From: Methanotrichaceae archaeon
Lineage (GTDB): Archaea > Halobacteriota > Methanosarcinia > Methanotrichales > Methanotrichaceae
DNA: 10,640 bases
Direction: 5' to 3'
Assembly (NCBI GenBank): GCA_013329455.1
Contig: DUKF01000098.1
Location: 1-10,640, forward strand
Shown here: in pieces, positions 1 through 7,023 of the stretch
Layout of the letters: each line of letters starts with the position of its first letter
Position numbering within the stretch: the stretch's first letter is position 1
Notes under the pieces: generated by a model
The model's input: only the letters and a program-made list of their open reading frames with translations
Told to the model about the DNA's origin: nothing
The model's database searches: none
Program-made: the position numbers and the translations under genes

Positions 1-342
1 GATGTCCTCGTCTGCGACCCGCCAGCCCATGTGCGGCTTTCTTCCCATTAAAATCGTGTCGAAGACGGTCGTGGAGAGAACGCCCGTTGCGGACTGGGGC
101 ACGTACCCTATGTACCGAGCCACTTCACGCCTGCTCATGGACTCAACGTCGTTTCTGCCCAGTAATATGGTCCCCTCAGGCTTGAGGATCCCACAAATGC
201 ATTTGATCAGGGTGGTCTTTCCACATCCGTTGGGGCCCACCAGGCTCAGCACCTCTGAGTCGCCGACGGCTATGTCCAAGCCATTCAAGATCTTGTTGCC
301 GCCATAGCTGAAACTGAGACCCTCTATTGTGATCTTCAACAA
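1..342 (-). CDS. ABC transporter ATP-binding protein, FecE/BtuD type (partial, N-terminal part)
   Basis: Nucleotide-binding subunit of an importer of the iron-siderophore/cobalamin family, acting on the cytoplasmic face of the membrane with a FecD/BtuC-like permease. Only the first 114 codons are here; the C-terminus, with signature motif and Walker B, lies beyond the left edge. Visible are the Walker A loop GPNGCGKTT (residues 36-44), the Q-loop YVPQ (Q83), and the stretch TVFDTILMGRKPHMGW, typical of the FecE/BtuD group. The start is TTG at 342-340, because the frame has no ATG nearby and GAGGGG (349-354) lies 6 nt upstream; a second TTG follows directly. No permease or binding-protein gene lies upstream within the window, so any partners must lie to the left. 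The substrate (heme, siderophore, cobalamin) cannot be told from this part. Family is sure, substrate is not. Confidence 0.9.
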   Translation of the reverse strand, partial: MLKITIEGLSFSYGGNKILNGLDIAVGDSEVLSLVGPNGCGKTTLIKCICGILKPEGTILLGRNDVESMSRREVARYIGYVPQSATGVLSTTVFDTILMGRKPHMGWRVADEDI

Positions 343-784
343 TGCTCGCCCCTCACTCCGGGAATCTGACCCCGCGTTCCCGGGCCCTCAGTGGCGATAG
401 CAACAGGGAAGTTGAGGTGAACGAATCGCCAAGGGGTTTTCGGGAAAGGGTGCCGGAAGTCACATCTCTGATCACTGCCTCTGGTGTATGAACTTGTCGG
501 CTTAATACACACATTTTTTATGTCATAGTTTTTGTATCCTGTTACTGGAAGTCGCGCTCGACCAGCTGAAGTTGCAGTTGACTGGCGATACAGAGAAGGG
601 AAGTAAAGGGCGAATGAGACTAATGCCATGAGCTGCAAGGGCATCGGTCGATCCGAGGGCCCCCAACCCCAACACTCGGACGAGAGAAAGAGCGGGGTAA
701 CGGAGGAGAGATAAAGCTCATTCGAGAGCTTTCAGGGAGCGATTGGAGGAAGGTCAAGTCGTCGCCAATTTGCCCTCGCGTTAG
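343..784. other. Intergenic region without a recognisable gene
   Basis: About 440 bp between the ABC ATPase gene and the small membrane-protein gene, both on the minus strand. Apart from the hairpin at 358-383 I see no convincing gene. A 102-codon minus-strand frame (644-336) has no family motif and runs into the start of the ABC gene, so I do not call it. A T/A-rich patch near 510-535 may hold the promoter of the ABC gene, but no clear TATA box stands out. Confidence 0.5.
358..383 (-). promoter_or_regulatory. Inverted repeat in the leader of the FecE-type gene
   Basis: CCGGGAA (358-364) and TTCCCGG (377-383) form a perfect 7-bp inverted repeat with a 12-nt loop. It sits immediately upstream of the SD motif (349-354) of the ABC ATPase gene. 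As RNA it would form a GC-rich hairpin next to the ribosome binding site; as DNA it could be a dimeric operator. Function is inferred from position only. Confidence 0.35.
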
Positions 785-1189
785 TTAAATCTTGGTCGTC
801 CAAACAGCGAGGCCTCTTTTCAGTATGCAGTATCCGAGTATCATGGCCAGCCCCGCGCAGAAGGCCAGAACCCCCATGACCAGCAGTCCGAAGGTCAGGC
901 TTACATCCAGCCCCGCGGCTCTGGCGATGTTTGGGGATACTATCAGGGCGATGCCCGTAAGCAGGAGAAATAGGCCGCTCAATAGGCGCCTCTCGAGCCT
1001 GGCGTCTGGGGGCTCGTCATTGGAGACGCCCTTCTCCAGCAGGTACATTCGTCTCTTGTGATCCAAATAGTACACAAACGCCAAAAGAGCCAACCCTTCC
1101 GTCACCAGCATGACCAATGCTAAGTCTGTCACGTTTCCATCGCCCCAGTGGTTTATTTGTTCGCATCGAAGTAGATATTTTTTTCGCAT
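785..1189 (-). CDS. Small membrane protein with three predicted helices, unknown function
   Basis: Predicted 134-residue integral membrane protein. Hydrophobic segments at about 21-42, 69-88 and 97-123 are joined by a basic, charged loop (DHKRRMYLLEKG, then a run with EPPDARLERR). A helix followed by a basic motif ending in EKG resembles small bacterial and archaeal membrane proteins of the DUF6249 type, but this is weak and no function follows from it. The start is uncertain. ATG at 1189 has no SD motif but lies at a sensible distance from an AT-rich promoter near 1230-1260. GTG at 1132-1130 would begin just before the first helix and give 115 residues, also without a good SD. It is divergent from the chimeric transporter gene at 1316. 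Confidence 0.6.
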   Translation of the reverse strand: MRKKYLLRCEQINHWGDGNVTDLALVMLVTEGLALLAFVYYLDHKRRMYLLEKGVSNDEPPDARLERRLLSGLFLLLTGIALIVSPNIARAAGLDVSLTFGLLVMGVLAFCAGLAMILGYCILKRGLAVWTTKI

Positions 1190-1315
1190 TAACGATCAAT
1201 TTTGTTATGTTCAGAGTTTGATTTCTCATAATTATTTTATTTAATAATACTATATTCTATAAGATCGAAATAGTTATTAACAAATTAGACATTAGTCTGA
1301 TAATAGAGGTATTTC
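1190..1315. promoter_or_regulatory. AT-rich divergent promoter region
   Basis: A strongly AT-rich spacer between two divergent genes, with TATA-like runs around 1228-1262 (TTATTTAATAATACTATATT) that could serve either strand. The SD motif AGAGGT at 1305-1310 lies 5 nt before the ATG at 1316. Exact transcription starts cannot be fixed by eye. Confidence 0.45.
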
Positions 1316-1900
1316 ATGTTGAAAAAATATGCGACAAATATCCTTTGCATCGCCATGCTGTTGCTGCTTGTGCCGATGCCGGCGGCAGTGGCGGAGGACG
1401 TTCGATTGGTGATGCCCTTCTCCCCAGGCGACAGGCTCGATCCCGCCTTCGGCTACGTTGGATGGTACATGAGGCAAGCCGGGATCTACGAGACCCTCTT
1501 CAGCTACGATGAGGAGATGAAACTCGTTCCAGAACTTGCCACCGAATACGAGCTGGAAAGCGATACCGAGTGGATCATACATCTCAGAGAAGGCGTCAAG
1601 TTCCACGACGGCGCGCCTTTCAACGCCGATGCGGTGATGTACCGGGGCAAGATCCTGGAAATGGGAGAGACGAATGAAATTTTCAGTTATCCTAAGCATC
1701 CCTACGCTGAGCTGCTGATCGCCCCCAAGCTGCAAGAAGATCGTAGCCTTCAGGATGCTGAGATGAACGGTCAGAACGGTGATCTTCCTGGTTGCGTCTT
1801 TTATCCGCGATGCCCCTTCGCTGAAGATGTCTGTATTGAGAAGACGCCTGAAATGATCGAGATGAACAGAGATCACCAGGTTCTCTGCCACCTTGTCTGA
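1316..1900 (+). pseudogene. Chimeric remnant: binding-protein N-terminus fused in frame to oligopeptide-type ABC ATPase C-terminus
   Basis: An open 194-codon frame made of two unrelated parts. Residues 1-108 are the start of a family-5 (peptide/nickel) solute-binding protein: signal peptide ending AVA (about residue 26), then conserved segments LDPAFGY, AGIYETLF, LVPELAT and REGVKFHDGAPFNADAV. From about residue 109 the protein becomes the tail of a DppD/DppF/NikE-type ATPase: YRGKILEMGETNEIF, PKHPYAELL, and the oligo_HPY-like end with GCVFYPRCPFAEDVC and a final CH. The junction falls at codons 105-109 (1628-1642), where both families can encode an Ala-Val pair. Missing are most of the binding protein, both permeases, usually another ATPase, and all catalytic ATPase motifs. 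The start has a good SD (AGAGGT, spacing 5), so it may still be expressed, but it can neither bind substrate as a full SBP nor hydrolyse ATP. I infer an internal operon deletion. Confidence 0.85.
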
Positions 1901-2010
1901 ATCTAAAAAATGACGTTAATCGCAGTCCGAAGGGTCATCGGGTCTTCAGCACCAATCTTCCTTCAGACCGCCTTCGTCAGATCCTTTCGGCCGTCCGCCC
2001 GAGGACGCCA

Positions 2011-2901
2011 TCAGATCGGCACGGACGGATATGGCCCGATCAGAAGGCTGGGTCCCTCGCCCGTCTCCCTGGAATTGAAGCTGACCCTGTAGTCGGTGTC
2101 TCCAACCGCCATCAGGAGGAAAGATATCCTGCCATCTTCGGCCGCCTTGAGATGTGCCGAGACGTCGAAGGCAAAGACCTCATCCCCACCGAAGTTCATC
2201 CCGAGCTGGCCGAAGTCGAAGTCGTCGTCGTTTGACATCATAAAGATCGTCGACAGCATGTTCAATGCCAGGGCCGTTGCACTCGAGTCTTCAGACCATT
2301 CTGACGTCACCGGCATGAGGAATATTCCGACCATCTCGTCGCCGCCCTTCTCCATTGACTCCGCCTTCAAGACGAGAACTCCGACATCGTCATCACTCAT
2401 CTTTAGATCTGATATATCGAACTGGACCATCACCATCCCAGGAAATTCGTCATCCCCGTACAGATCATCCATCAGGTATTCGCAGACCAGGTGATCGTCG
2501 TTGTAGACCTTCTCCTTCTCCATGTCCGCATAGACGTCCTCGACGGCGAGCACGACTGTCATCGAGCTGGCGGGCATAGGCGTATCGGGCATGATGACGA
2601 TCAGTTCCTCCTCCGGCAAAAGCTCGGAGGGGGTCGTCTCGTTCGACGAGTCGGTGACGCCGGAAAGAGGCGCTTCATCGATGGCACCGGTATCGTTGAC
2701 ATCACCCTTCTCTGTGACATTATCGTCAGCGACGACCATCACACTTGCAGTATCGCTCGCCGTTACGGTATCGTTATCTTCCTCACCAAGATCACTCAGC
2801 ACGACCGGCTCTGCAAGATTGCCCTCCTGGGCCAACGCCAAAGAGGCGGCCATGCAGACCGAAAGGACGATCATTAGACGGAATAAAGCTCTGTTGAACA
2901 T
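2011..2901 (-). CDS. Secreted acidic protein with a DNRLRE-like (CBM96-type) beta-sandwich domain
   Basis: Predicted exported protein of 296 residues. A signal peptide ends near LALA (residue 24). An acidic, Thr/Asp-rich linker follows (about 30-115) with four N-glycosylation sequons at N43, N61, N69 and N87. Residues about 120-290 follow the layout of DNRLRE-like domains: an early VYADMEK strand, VMVQFDISDL (about 157-166), VTSEWSEDS (198-206), FAFDVSAHL (243-251), and the closing VSFNSRETGEGPSLLIGP (273-290). These domains occur in surface and extracellular proteins and are thought to mediate adhesion or binding of sugars or proteins; no enzyme motif is seen. ATG is supported by GAGGT 4 nt upstream and a TATA box near 2950. 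The many Asp and Met residues are unusual. Domain assignment comes from motif memory and could be checked by profile search. Confidence 0.75.
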   Translation of the reverse strand: MFNRALFRLMIVLSVCMAASLALAQEGNLAEPVVLSDLGEEDNDTVTASDTASVMVVADDNVTEKGDVNDTGAIDEAPLSGVTDSSNETTPSELLPEEELIVIMPDTPMPASSMTVVLAVEDVYADMEKEKVYNDDHLVCEYLMDDLYGDDEFPGMVMVQFDISDLKMSDDDVGVLVLKAESMEKGGDEMVGIFLMPVTSEWSEDSSATALALNMLSTIFMMSNDDDFDFGQLGMNFGGDEVFAFDVSAHLKAAEDGRISFLLMAVGDTDYRVSFNSRETGEGPSLLIGPYPSVPI

Positions 2902-2945
2902 ATCGACCTCATCTCCCTAAATCAGAATTATCTAAGCTTCGCATG

Positions 2946-2953
2946 AATATATC
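2946..2953 (-). promoter_or_regulatory. TATA box of the DNRLRE-like protein gene
   Basis: On the minus strand the sequence reads AAAGGGATATATTC, a purine-rich BRE-like stretch followed by a TATA box. It lies about 45-50 nt upstream of the ATG at 2901, which would give a leader of about 20 nt that contains the SD. Confidence 0.55.
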
Positions 2954-3348
2954 CCTTTCCATAGATAAAAGATGAAAATAGTGATATGTCTCTAAACCGA
3001 TAAATCGAAACCATAACCCACCACTACTTCTGGAAACCGGGAAAAGGCCTTTTTCGATTCAAAGTCCCCCATAGTAGAAGTTCTTCCAACTTTCTTGAGA
3101 TTAGATTGTCCGGATTTTCCGGTGCAGAGCTATTAAAACAAGTAAACTTAAATAAGAGCAACTGAGTTTAATCAATTGTACTTACTATAAGCAAAAAAAT
3201 CCTTGTTTAAACGGTGTGAGCCATATGGAGGTATTTGAGATATCGAAGTACAAATTAATACAAATTATGGGTCTTCATTTTAACCTCGTATCTTCTGATG
3301 AATTTCATTAATGCCCCTTAAAATGCATTTTTAACTCTCAAATAGCTC

Positions 3349-3386
3349 TATATATATCTCTTGATTATTCATGGTGCGGGAGGTGG
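3349..3386 (+). promoter_or_regulatory. TATA box and SD of the broken NifH-like gene
   Basis: TATATATAT at 3349-3357 is followed by a strong SD, GGGAGGTGG, at 3378-3386. The nearest start in phase with a long open frame is TTG at 3396. Expression signals thus look intact although the coding part is damaged. The transcript would begin close to the SD. Confidence 0.5.
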
Positions 3387-3395
3387 CAGATAAGT

Positions 3396-3704
<309 letters not shown>

Positions 3705-3706
3705 CG

Positions 3707-3751
3707 GCCATCTTAGTAAAATAAGTTATCACTAATTTAAGATAAGATGGC
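3707..3751. repeat. Perfect 9-bp inverted repeat downstream of the NifH-like fragment
   Basis: GCCATCTTA (3707-3715) and TAAGATGGC (3743-3751) are exact reverse complements separated by 27 AT-rich bases. It begins 3 nt after the stop of the broken gene and could be a terminator hairpin with a long loop, or the ends of a small vanished or miniature element. I saw no flanking target duplication. Confidence 0.45.
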
Positions 3752-3793
3752 AAACTTGTTCCTAATTTTAAGTTTTATTCAGATTTAGAAAGG

Positions 3794-3802
3794 AATATAT
3801 AG
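3794..3802 (+). promoter_or_regulatory. TATA box of the cysteine-containing secreted protein gene
   Basis: AATATATAG preceded by AAAGG (BRE-like). Transcription about 25-28 nt downstream would start near 3825, which argues against the upstream in-frame ATG at 3814 and for the SD-preceded ATG at 3853. Confidence 0.5.
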
Positions 3803-3852
3803 CAAAAAATGTCATGTACGTCGCAGATAATAGCAGGAAATTCGGAGAAGGG

Positions 3853-4815
3853 ATGAATATGAGAGGTGTAGGGACGAATATGAAAATCGGGATGGCGCTC
3901 CTGGTGATGCTGGTGATCTCGGGCCCATCCTGGGCAGCCGACAACCCGGAAGGGTACTACCTGAAGAATGAACAGAAGCTGGAGCAGGACGTGGAGGGGG
4001 AAGGCTACGTCATGGTTTATCAGAAGGTGAACACTGAAACCCTCCAGCTCAAAAACTACATGCATGGAAGCGGGAGCATGGACTCGGCGACCCTGATAAA
4101 CTCGAATCAGAGTTCTATAAGCGGATACGTTCAAGATAAGTACACACATGTTTATGGACCATACACGAGCGTACACGCGGGGAACATATCATTCGTGGAA
4201 CAGAACGAGATGACTTACTCCCCTGTGGCGATGGCCTATGGGACAGGGTACTACGCCGAAAACCCGATAGTCTACAACTCCAAGCTGAAGGAAAAGACAG
4301 AAGGCAAGAGCTACCAGGAAGGGGTCTCGATGCACCACCAGATCGAGTACGCGTCGGCCTTCGTGAAGGACATCGGCGTTGACCTCCAGTGCAAGGAGCC
4401 CTGGCCGCCTAAGGGTGACTACAGCCCGTCCCCCAAAAAGGGGCTCGGCCTCACAAAAATGAAGATCGAGGAGGAAATAACAGAGGGGTCGATACACGTC
4501 GGCCAGCTTGTTACAGATCCCAATCCCAGCGCAAAACATAGAGACGGAGAACACGGATGGAAGGATCCCCTCATCGAGATCGACGAGAACTACGTGGGCA
4601 GCTTCAAGATCACCAAGAACATGGAAGTCTGCGTCAGCAAGTCTGGATCTAAGGTGAAACCCGACTGGCTCTCCTGCTGCATAGGCGGCTATGGCGAGAT
4701 GCCTGACGACGATAAGATGTGGGGCGAAGAGGAAATCTTCGACTGCACCTGCCGCGAAAAAGCCTGGGGCGACTCCTGGAACGACACCTCCAAGGAGCAG
4801 CCGCTGTACAAGTAA
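3853..4815 (+). CDS. Secreted protein of unknown function with C-terminal cysteines
   Basis: Predicted exported protein, 320 residues from ATG 3853. That start is chosen because GGAG (3844-3847) lies 5 nt upstream and the TATA box near 3798 places the transcript start downstream of the earlier ATG at 3814. ATGs at 3859 and 3880 remain possible. The signal peptide (about residues 1-28) ends in PSWA. The mature part is hydrophilic, rich in Tyr, Ser, Gly and Met in its first half (repeated polar segments such as GSGSMDSATL and YGTGYY). It has six cysteines in the second half: C180, C260, the pair C275/C276, and a CTC pair at 298/300. Three N-glycosylation sequons are seen (N85, N111, N310). There is no second membrane segment, so it is probably released or held at the S-layer. 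I recognise no family. The cysteines could form disulfides or bind metal; this is conjecture. Confidence 0.75.
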   Translation: MNMRGVGTNMKIGMALLVMLVISGPSWAADNPEGYYLKNEQKLEQDVEGEGYVMVYQKVNTETLQLKNYMHGSGSMDSATLINSNQSSISGYVQDKYTHVYGPYTSVHAGNISFVEQNEMTYSPVAMAYGTGYYAENPIVYNSKLKEKTEGKSYQEGVSMHHQIEYASAFVKDIGVDLQCKEPWPPKGDYSPSPKKGLGLTKMKIEEEITEGSIHVGQLVTDPNPSAKHRDGEHGWKDPLIEIDENYVGSFKITKNMEVCVSKSGSKVKPDWLSCCIGGYGEMPDDDKMWGEEEIFDCTCREKAWGDSWNDTSKEQPLYK

Positions 4816-4903
4816 GGAATAAGGAATATCACGATGGTATTTGAGAGGAGCTTGCCGCTTTTTGGCCAGCGCCACTCCCTCCAACTTATTTTAATTCAAA
4901 AGC

Positions 4904-5746
4904 TCAGTTGGCCGGCAGAAATCCGATCTCCTCTACGATGGACTGACCCTCGTCGCCCAGGATGAAATTTATGAAGGCCTGTTCACCCTCGTCAGGCTCG
5001 TTCCAGGTCATAACGTAAAGGGGACGGGTGAGGGGATAGGTTTCTCTCCTTATGCTCTCGGTGGTGGGAAAGACCCCCTCGTAAGCAACAGCGTTCAGGT
5101 TTCCGTCCTGGACGTAGTTGAAGCCGAGATAGCCGATCGCCTTATCACTCTTGGTTATGGCGGTCTTCATCTCGGCGTTGTTCTGGGTGTAGGTGTCGGC
5201 ACCAAGAGTCTCTGTTTTCAGGTCGCCTATCACCATCTCGTTAAAGAGATCGCCAGTTCCAGAGCCCACCATCCTCGCCACGGCGTAGATATCCTTGTCA
5301 GGACCTCCAAGCTCCTTCCAGCTTGTCACGTTCCCGTTGTATATCGACCGAACCTGGCCCCGTGTGAGTTTCGTGACGCCCGAGTCGTATATCGATTTGC
5401 TGACGGCGATGCATATCGCGTCGTAGCCTATCAGGTACTCGGAGAAGTTGTCGCCGTAAAGCTCGATCTCATTGGCCCTGACCTCCCGGGAAGACATCCC
5501 GATATCGGAAAAACCGCTGGCCACGTTCTTTATCCCCACCCCAGATCCGCCGACACCGCTGACGGTCACTATCACGTTCTTCTGGAGCATGTTGAACTCC
5601 TCGGCGCAGATCTCCACCAGGGGCATAACCGTCGTCGACCCGGTGATGGTCACGGTGTCCAGGCCGTCCGAAGCCCCGCAAGTCCCCGCCAGGGCGAAAA
5701 GTCCCACAATTGAGCAGATCAGCATCAAAGAGGGTAATTTGGTCAT
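4904..5746 (-). CDS. pstS: Phosphate ABC transporter substrate-binding protein PstS
   Basis: Extracellular phosphate-binding protein that hands phosphate to the PstCAB permease. The 280-residue product has a signal peptide (about 1-24; LAGTC resembles but does not match a strict lipobox). It carries the PstS ligand segments in order: GSTTVMP (36-42), SGVGGSGVGI (63-72), FSDIGMSSRE (79-88), and R158 with GSGT (161-164). A later YLGFNY block and the closing EEIGFLPAN are also typical. Length matches compact archaeal PstS proteins. ATG is preceded by GAGGAG at a 7-nt spacing. No pstC, pstA, pstB or phoU lies next to it: the gene downstream is convergent and unrelated, and cofH ends about 200 bp upstream. 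It is therefore an orphan or extra PstS in this window. Direct repeats at its promoter suggest specific regulation, probably by phosphate. Confidence 0.93.
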   Translation of the reverse strand: MTKLPSLMLICSIVGLFALAGTCGASDGLDTVTITGSTTVMPLVEICAEEFNMLQKNVIVTVSGVGGSGVGIKNVASGFSDIGMSSREVRANEIELYGDNFSEYLIGYDAICIAVSKSIYDSGVTKLTRGQVRSIYNGNVTSWKELGGPDKDIYAVARMVGSGTGDLFNEMVIGDLKTETLGADTYTQNNAEMKTAITKSDKAIGYLGFNYVQDGNLNAVAYEGVFPTTESIRRETYPLTRPLYVMTWNEPDEGEQAFINFILGDEGQSIVEEIGFLPAN

Positions 5747-5776
5747 CAGATCACTCCTCGCAGTAAAACTACTCGT

Positions 5777-5817
5777 ACTATATGATATTTGTTATGAGAG
5801 TAGCTTGTTATGAGAGT
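5777..5817 (-). promoter_or_regulatory. pstS promoter with two 13-bp direct repeats upstream of a TATA-like box
   Basis: TTGTTATGAGAGT occurs twice on the plus strand, at 5789-5801 and 5805-5817 (16-bp period, no mismatch). On the minus strand these copies sit directly upstream of AAATATCATATAG (about 5777-5789), a plausible TATA region about 30 nt before the pstS ATG. Upstream placement suits an activator, while overlap with the BRE could mean repression. A 16-bp period is about one and a half helical turns. Confidence 0.55.
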
Positions 5818-5847
5818 GACCTGAAAATGTCCGTCGATGGTCGATGG

Positions 5848-5876
5848 GCCTGCTGGATGAATACGGGCCAGTAGGC
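5848..5876. repeat. Imperfect 9-bp inverted repeat between cofH and pstS
   Basis: GCCTGCTGG (5848-5856) and CCAGTAGGC (5868-5876) can pair with one G-T wobble across an 11-nt loop. It lies about 70 bp downstream of the cofH stop and might end that transcript, but no strong T-run follows on the minus strand. Confidence 0.3.
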
Positions 5877-5946
5877 TTCTATTTGGCGATGGGAACTTGA
5901 GGTTGAAGGCCGATCTTTGCGAAAAGGGTTTTGCGACCTTGAGAGA

Positions 5947-7023
5947 TCACTTCATCCGGCCGTAGAGGGTCGTCCTCTGGACCGGAACCCTCCCGCACCT
6001 CTCGATCAGATCCCTGAACTGGTCTGGAGTCATGCACTCGGCCTCGACGGCTCCTGCAGTTCGCGATATGTTCTCCTCCATCAAAGTTCCGCCAAGATCG
6101 TTCACACCCCAGAGGGTAGTCCGCCCGGCAAGGTCCCGTCCCAGCTTGACCCAGCTCGCCTGGATGTTGGTTATCAGGGGATGGAGGGCGACCCTGGCGA
6201 GGGCGTGCATCTTCAGGTTCTCAAGGTGGCCCATCCTCTGAGACCAGGGGCCAAGATCGTTGTTCTCCGACATGAAGGGCAGTAGGACGAACTCTGTGAA
6301 CCCGCCGGTCTCAGCCTGGATCTCGCGAAGAAGCTCGAGGTGACTGATCCGATCCACCAGGCTCTCGATGTGGCCGTAGAGCATAGTGGATGTGGTGGGA
6401 ACCCCCAGACTATGGGCTGTTGTGATCACATCTCGCCATTCAGACGTCGTCAGTTTGGAGGGACAGATCTCCTTTCTCACCCGGTCCACCAGAATTTCGG
6501 CCGCGGTTCCCGGCATCGATCCAAGGCCAGCCCGTTTCAGCTCCTTTATCGAGTCCGCAGGGGTGATGCCAGAGTTTTGTGACATGTAAAAGACCTCCAT
6601 GGGAGAGTAAGCGTGAAGGTGCATCCTCGGATAGTTTTCTTTGACCGTCTCCAGGATCCGGCAGTAGTCCTCCAGGACCAAGCCTGGGGCAAGGCCCCCC
6701 TGTATACAGATCTCGGTGGCTTTGAACCTCTCTGCAGCCGCCACTCGATCCAGGATCTCCTCTTCAGATAAAAGATAGCCGTCGGTGCGCCTGAAAGCAC
6801 AGAACCTGCAGTTTCCCACACATCGGTTGGTGAAGTTGACGTTCCTGTTGACGACGAAGGAGACCTCATCCCCGCAACACTCTTCACGGAGGAGGTTGGC
6901 GAGCCGGAAGAGCCTGACCGGCTCGTTCCAGAGGGTGATGAGGGACGTTCGATCCATCCCGTCCTCCTGAGGAAGGACGTCGTCCTCGAACGCTACCGTT
7001 TCCCGTTCCCGTGACGAGATCAT
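5947..7023 (-). CDS. cofH: CofH, FO synthase radical SAM subunit 2
   Basis: 5-amino-6-(D-ribitylamino)uracil--L-tyrosine 4-hydroxyphenyl transferase. This radical SAM enzyme joins the tyrosine side chain to the ribityl pyrimidine; CofG then closes the ring to FO, the chromophore of F420. The 358-residue product carries the cluster motif in NRCVGNCRFCAFRR (C68, C72, C75), then ICIQGG, HLHAYSPMEVFYM, LGSMPGTAAEIL and the late blocks FVLLPFM, NIQASWVKLG and NDLGGTLMEENISRTAG. All of these are characteristic of CofH rather than of CofG or MqnE/MqnC. The ATG at 7023 overlaps the stop of the upstream gene (TGATG), pointing to translational coupling; a TTG one codon earlier is also possible. It is third in an operon with two RNA-modification genes; cofG is not in the window. 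Confidence 0.95.
   Translation of the reverse strand: MISSRERETVAFEDDVLPQEDGMDRTSLITLWNEPVRLFRLANLLREECCGDEVSFVVNRNVNFTNRCVGNCRFCAFRRTDGYLLSEEEILDRVAAAERFKATEICIQGGLAPGLVLEDYCRILETVKENYPRMHLHAYSPMEVFYMSQNSGITPADSIKELKRAGLGSMPGTAAEILVDRVRKEICPSKLTTSEWRDVITTAHSLGVPTTSTMLYGHIESLVDRISHLELLREIQAETGGFTEFVLLPFMSENNDLGPWSQRMGHLENLKMHALARVALHPLITNIQASWVKLGRDLAGRTTLWGVNDLGGTLMEENISRTAGAVEAECMTPDQFRDLIERCGRVPVQRTTLYGRMK

Larger units (their letters stand above)
2902..3395. other. Long AT-rich spacer between divergent genes
   Basis: Nearly 500 bp holding the promoter of the minus-strand gene (near 2950) and that of the broken NifH-like gene (3349-3386). Between them I see only short palindromes (AAAAGGCCTTTT at 3042-3053; CCGGA/TCCGG at 3110-3122) and a 28-codon frame at 3225 without recognisable content. 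No RNA gene or mobile-element end could be recognised. Confidence 0.5.

Noticed and set aside
336..644. 102-codon minus-strand frame upstream of the ABC ATPase
   Set aside because: No recognisable family, no clear SD, biased composition, and it ends over the start of the ABC gene in another frame.
1991..2028. CCGTCCG/CGGACGG inverted repeat spanning the stop of the DNRLRE-like gene
   Set aside because: A 24-nt spacer, overlap with coding sequence and no T-run make a terminator call unsafe; GC-rich DNA gives such pairs by chance.
3042..3053. AAAAGGCCTTTT palindrome in the long spacer
   Set aside because: A single short palindrome in AT-rich DNA with no nearby promoter or repeat partner.
3225..3311. 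28-codon frame starting ATGGAGGTATTTGAG
   Set aside because: Short, no SD at proper distance, no recognisable content; the GGAGGT lies inside the frame itself.
3814..3852. Upstream ATG extension of the cysteine-containing secreted protein
   Set aside because: It lies only about 16 nt from the TATA box and adds a polar stretch before the signal peptide; the ATG at 3853 has an SD.
5469..5813. Plus-strand and alternative minus-strand frames over pstS
   Set aside because: Antisense or shifted shadows of pstS, without their own SD or domain content.
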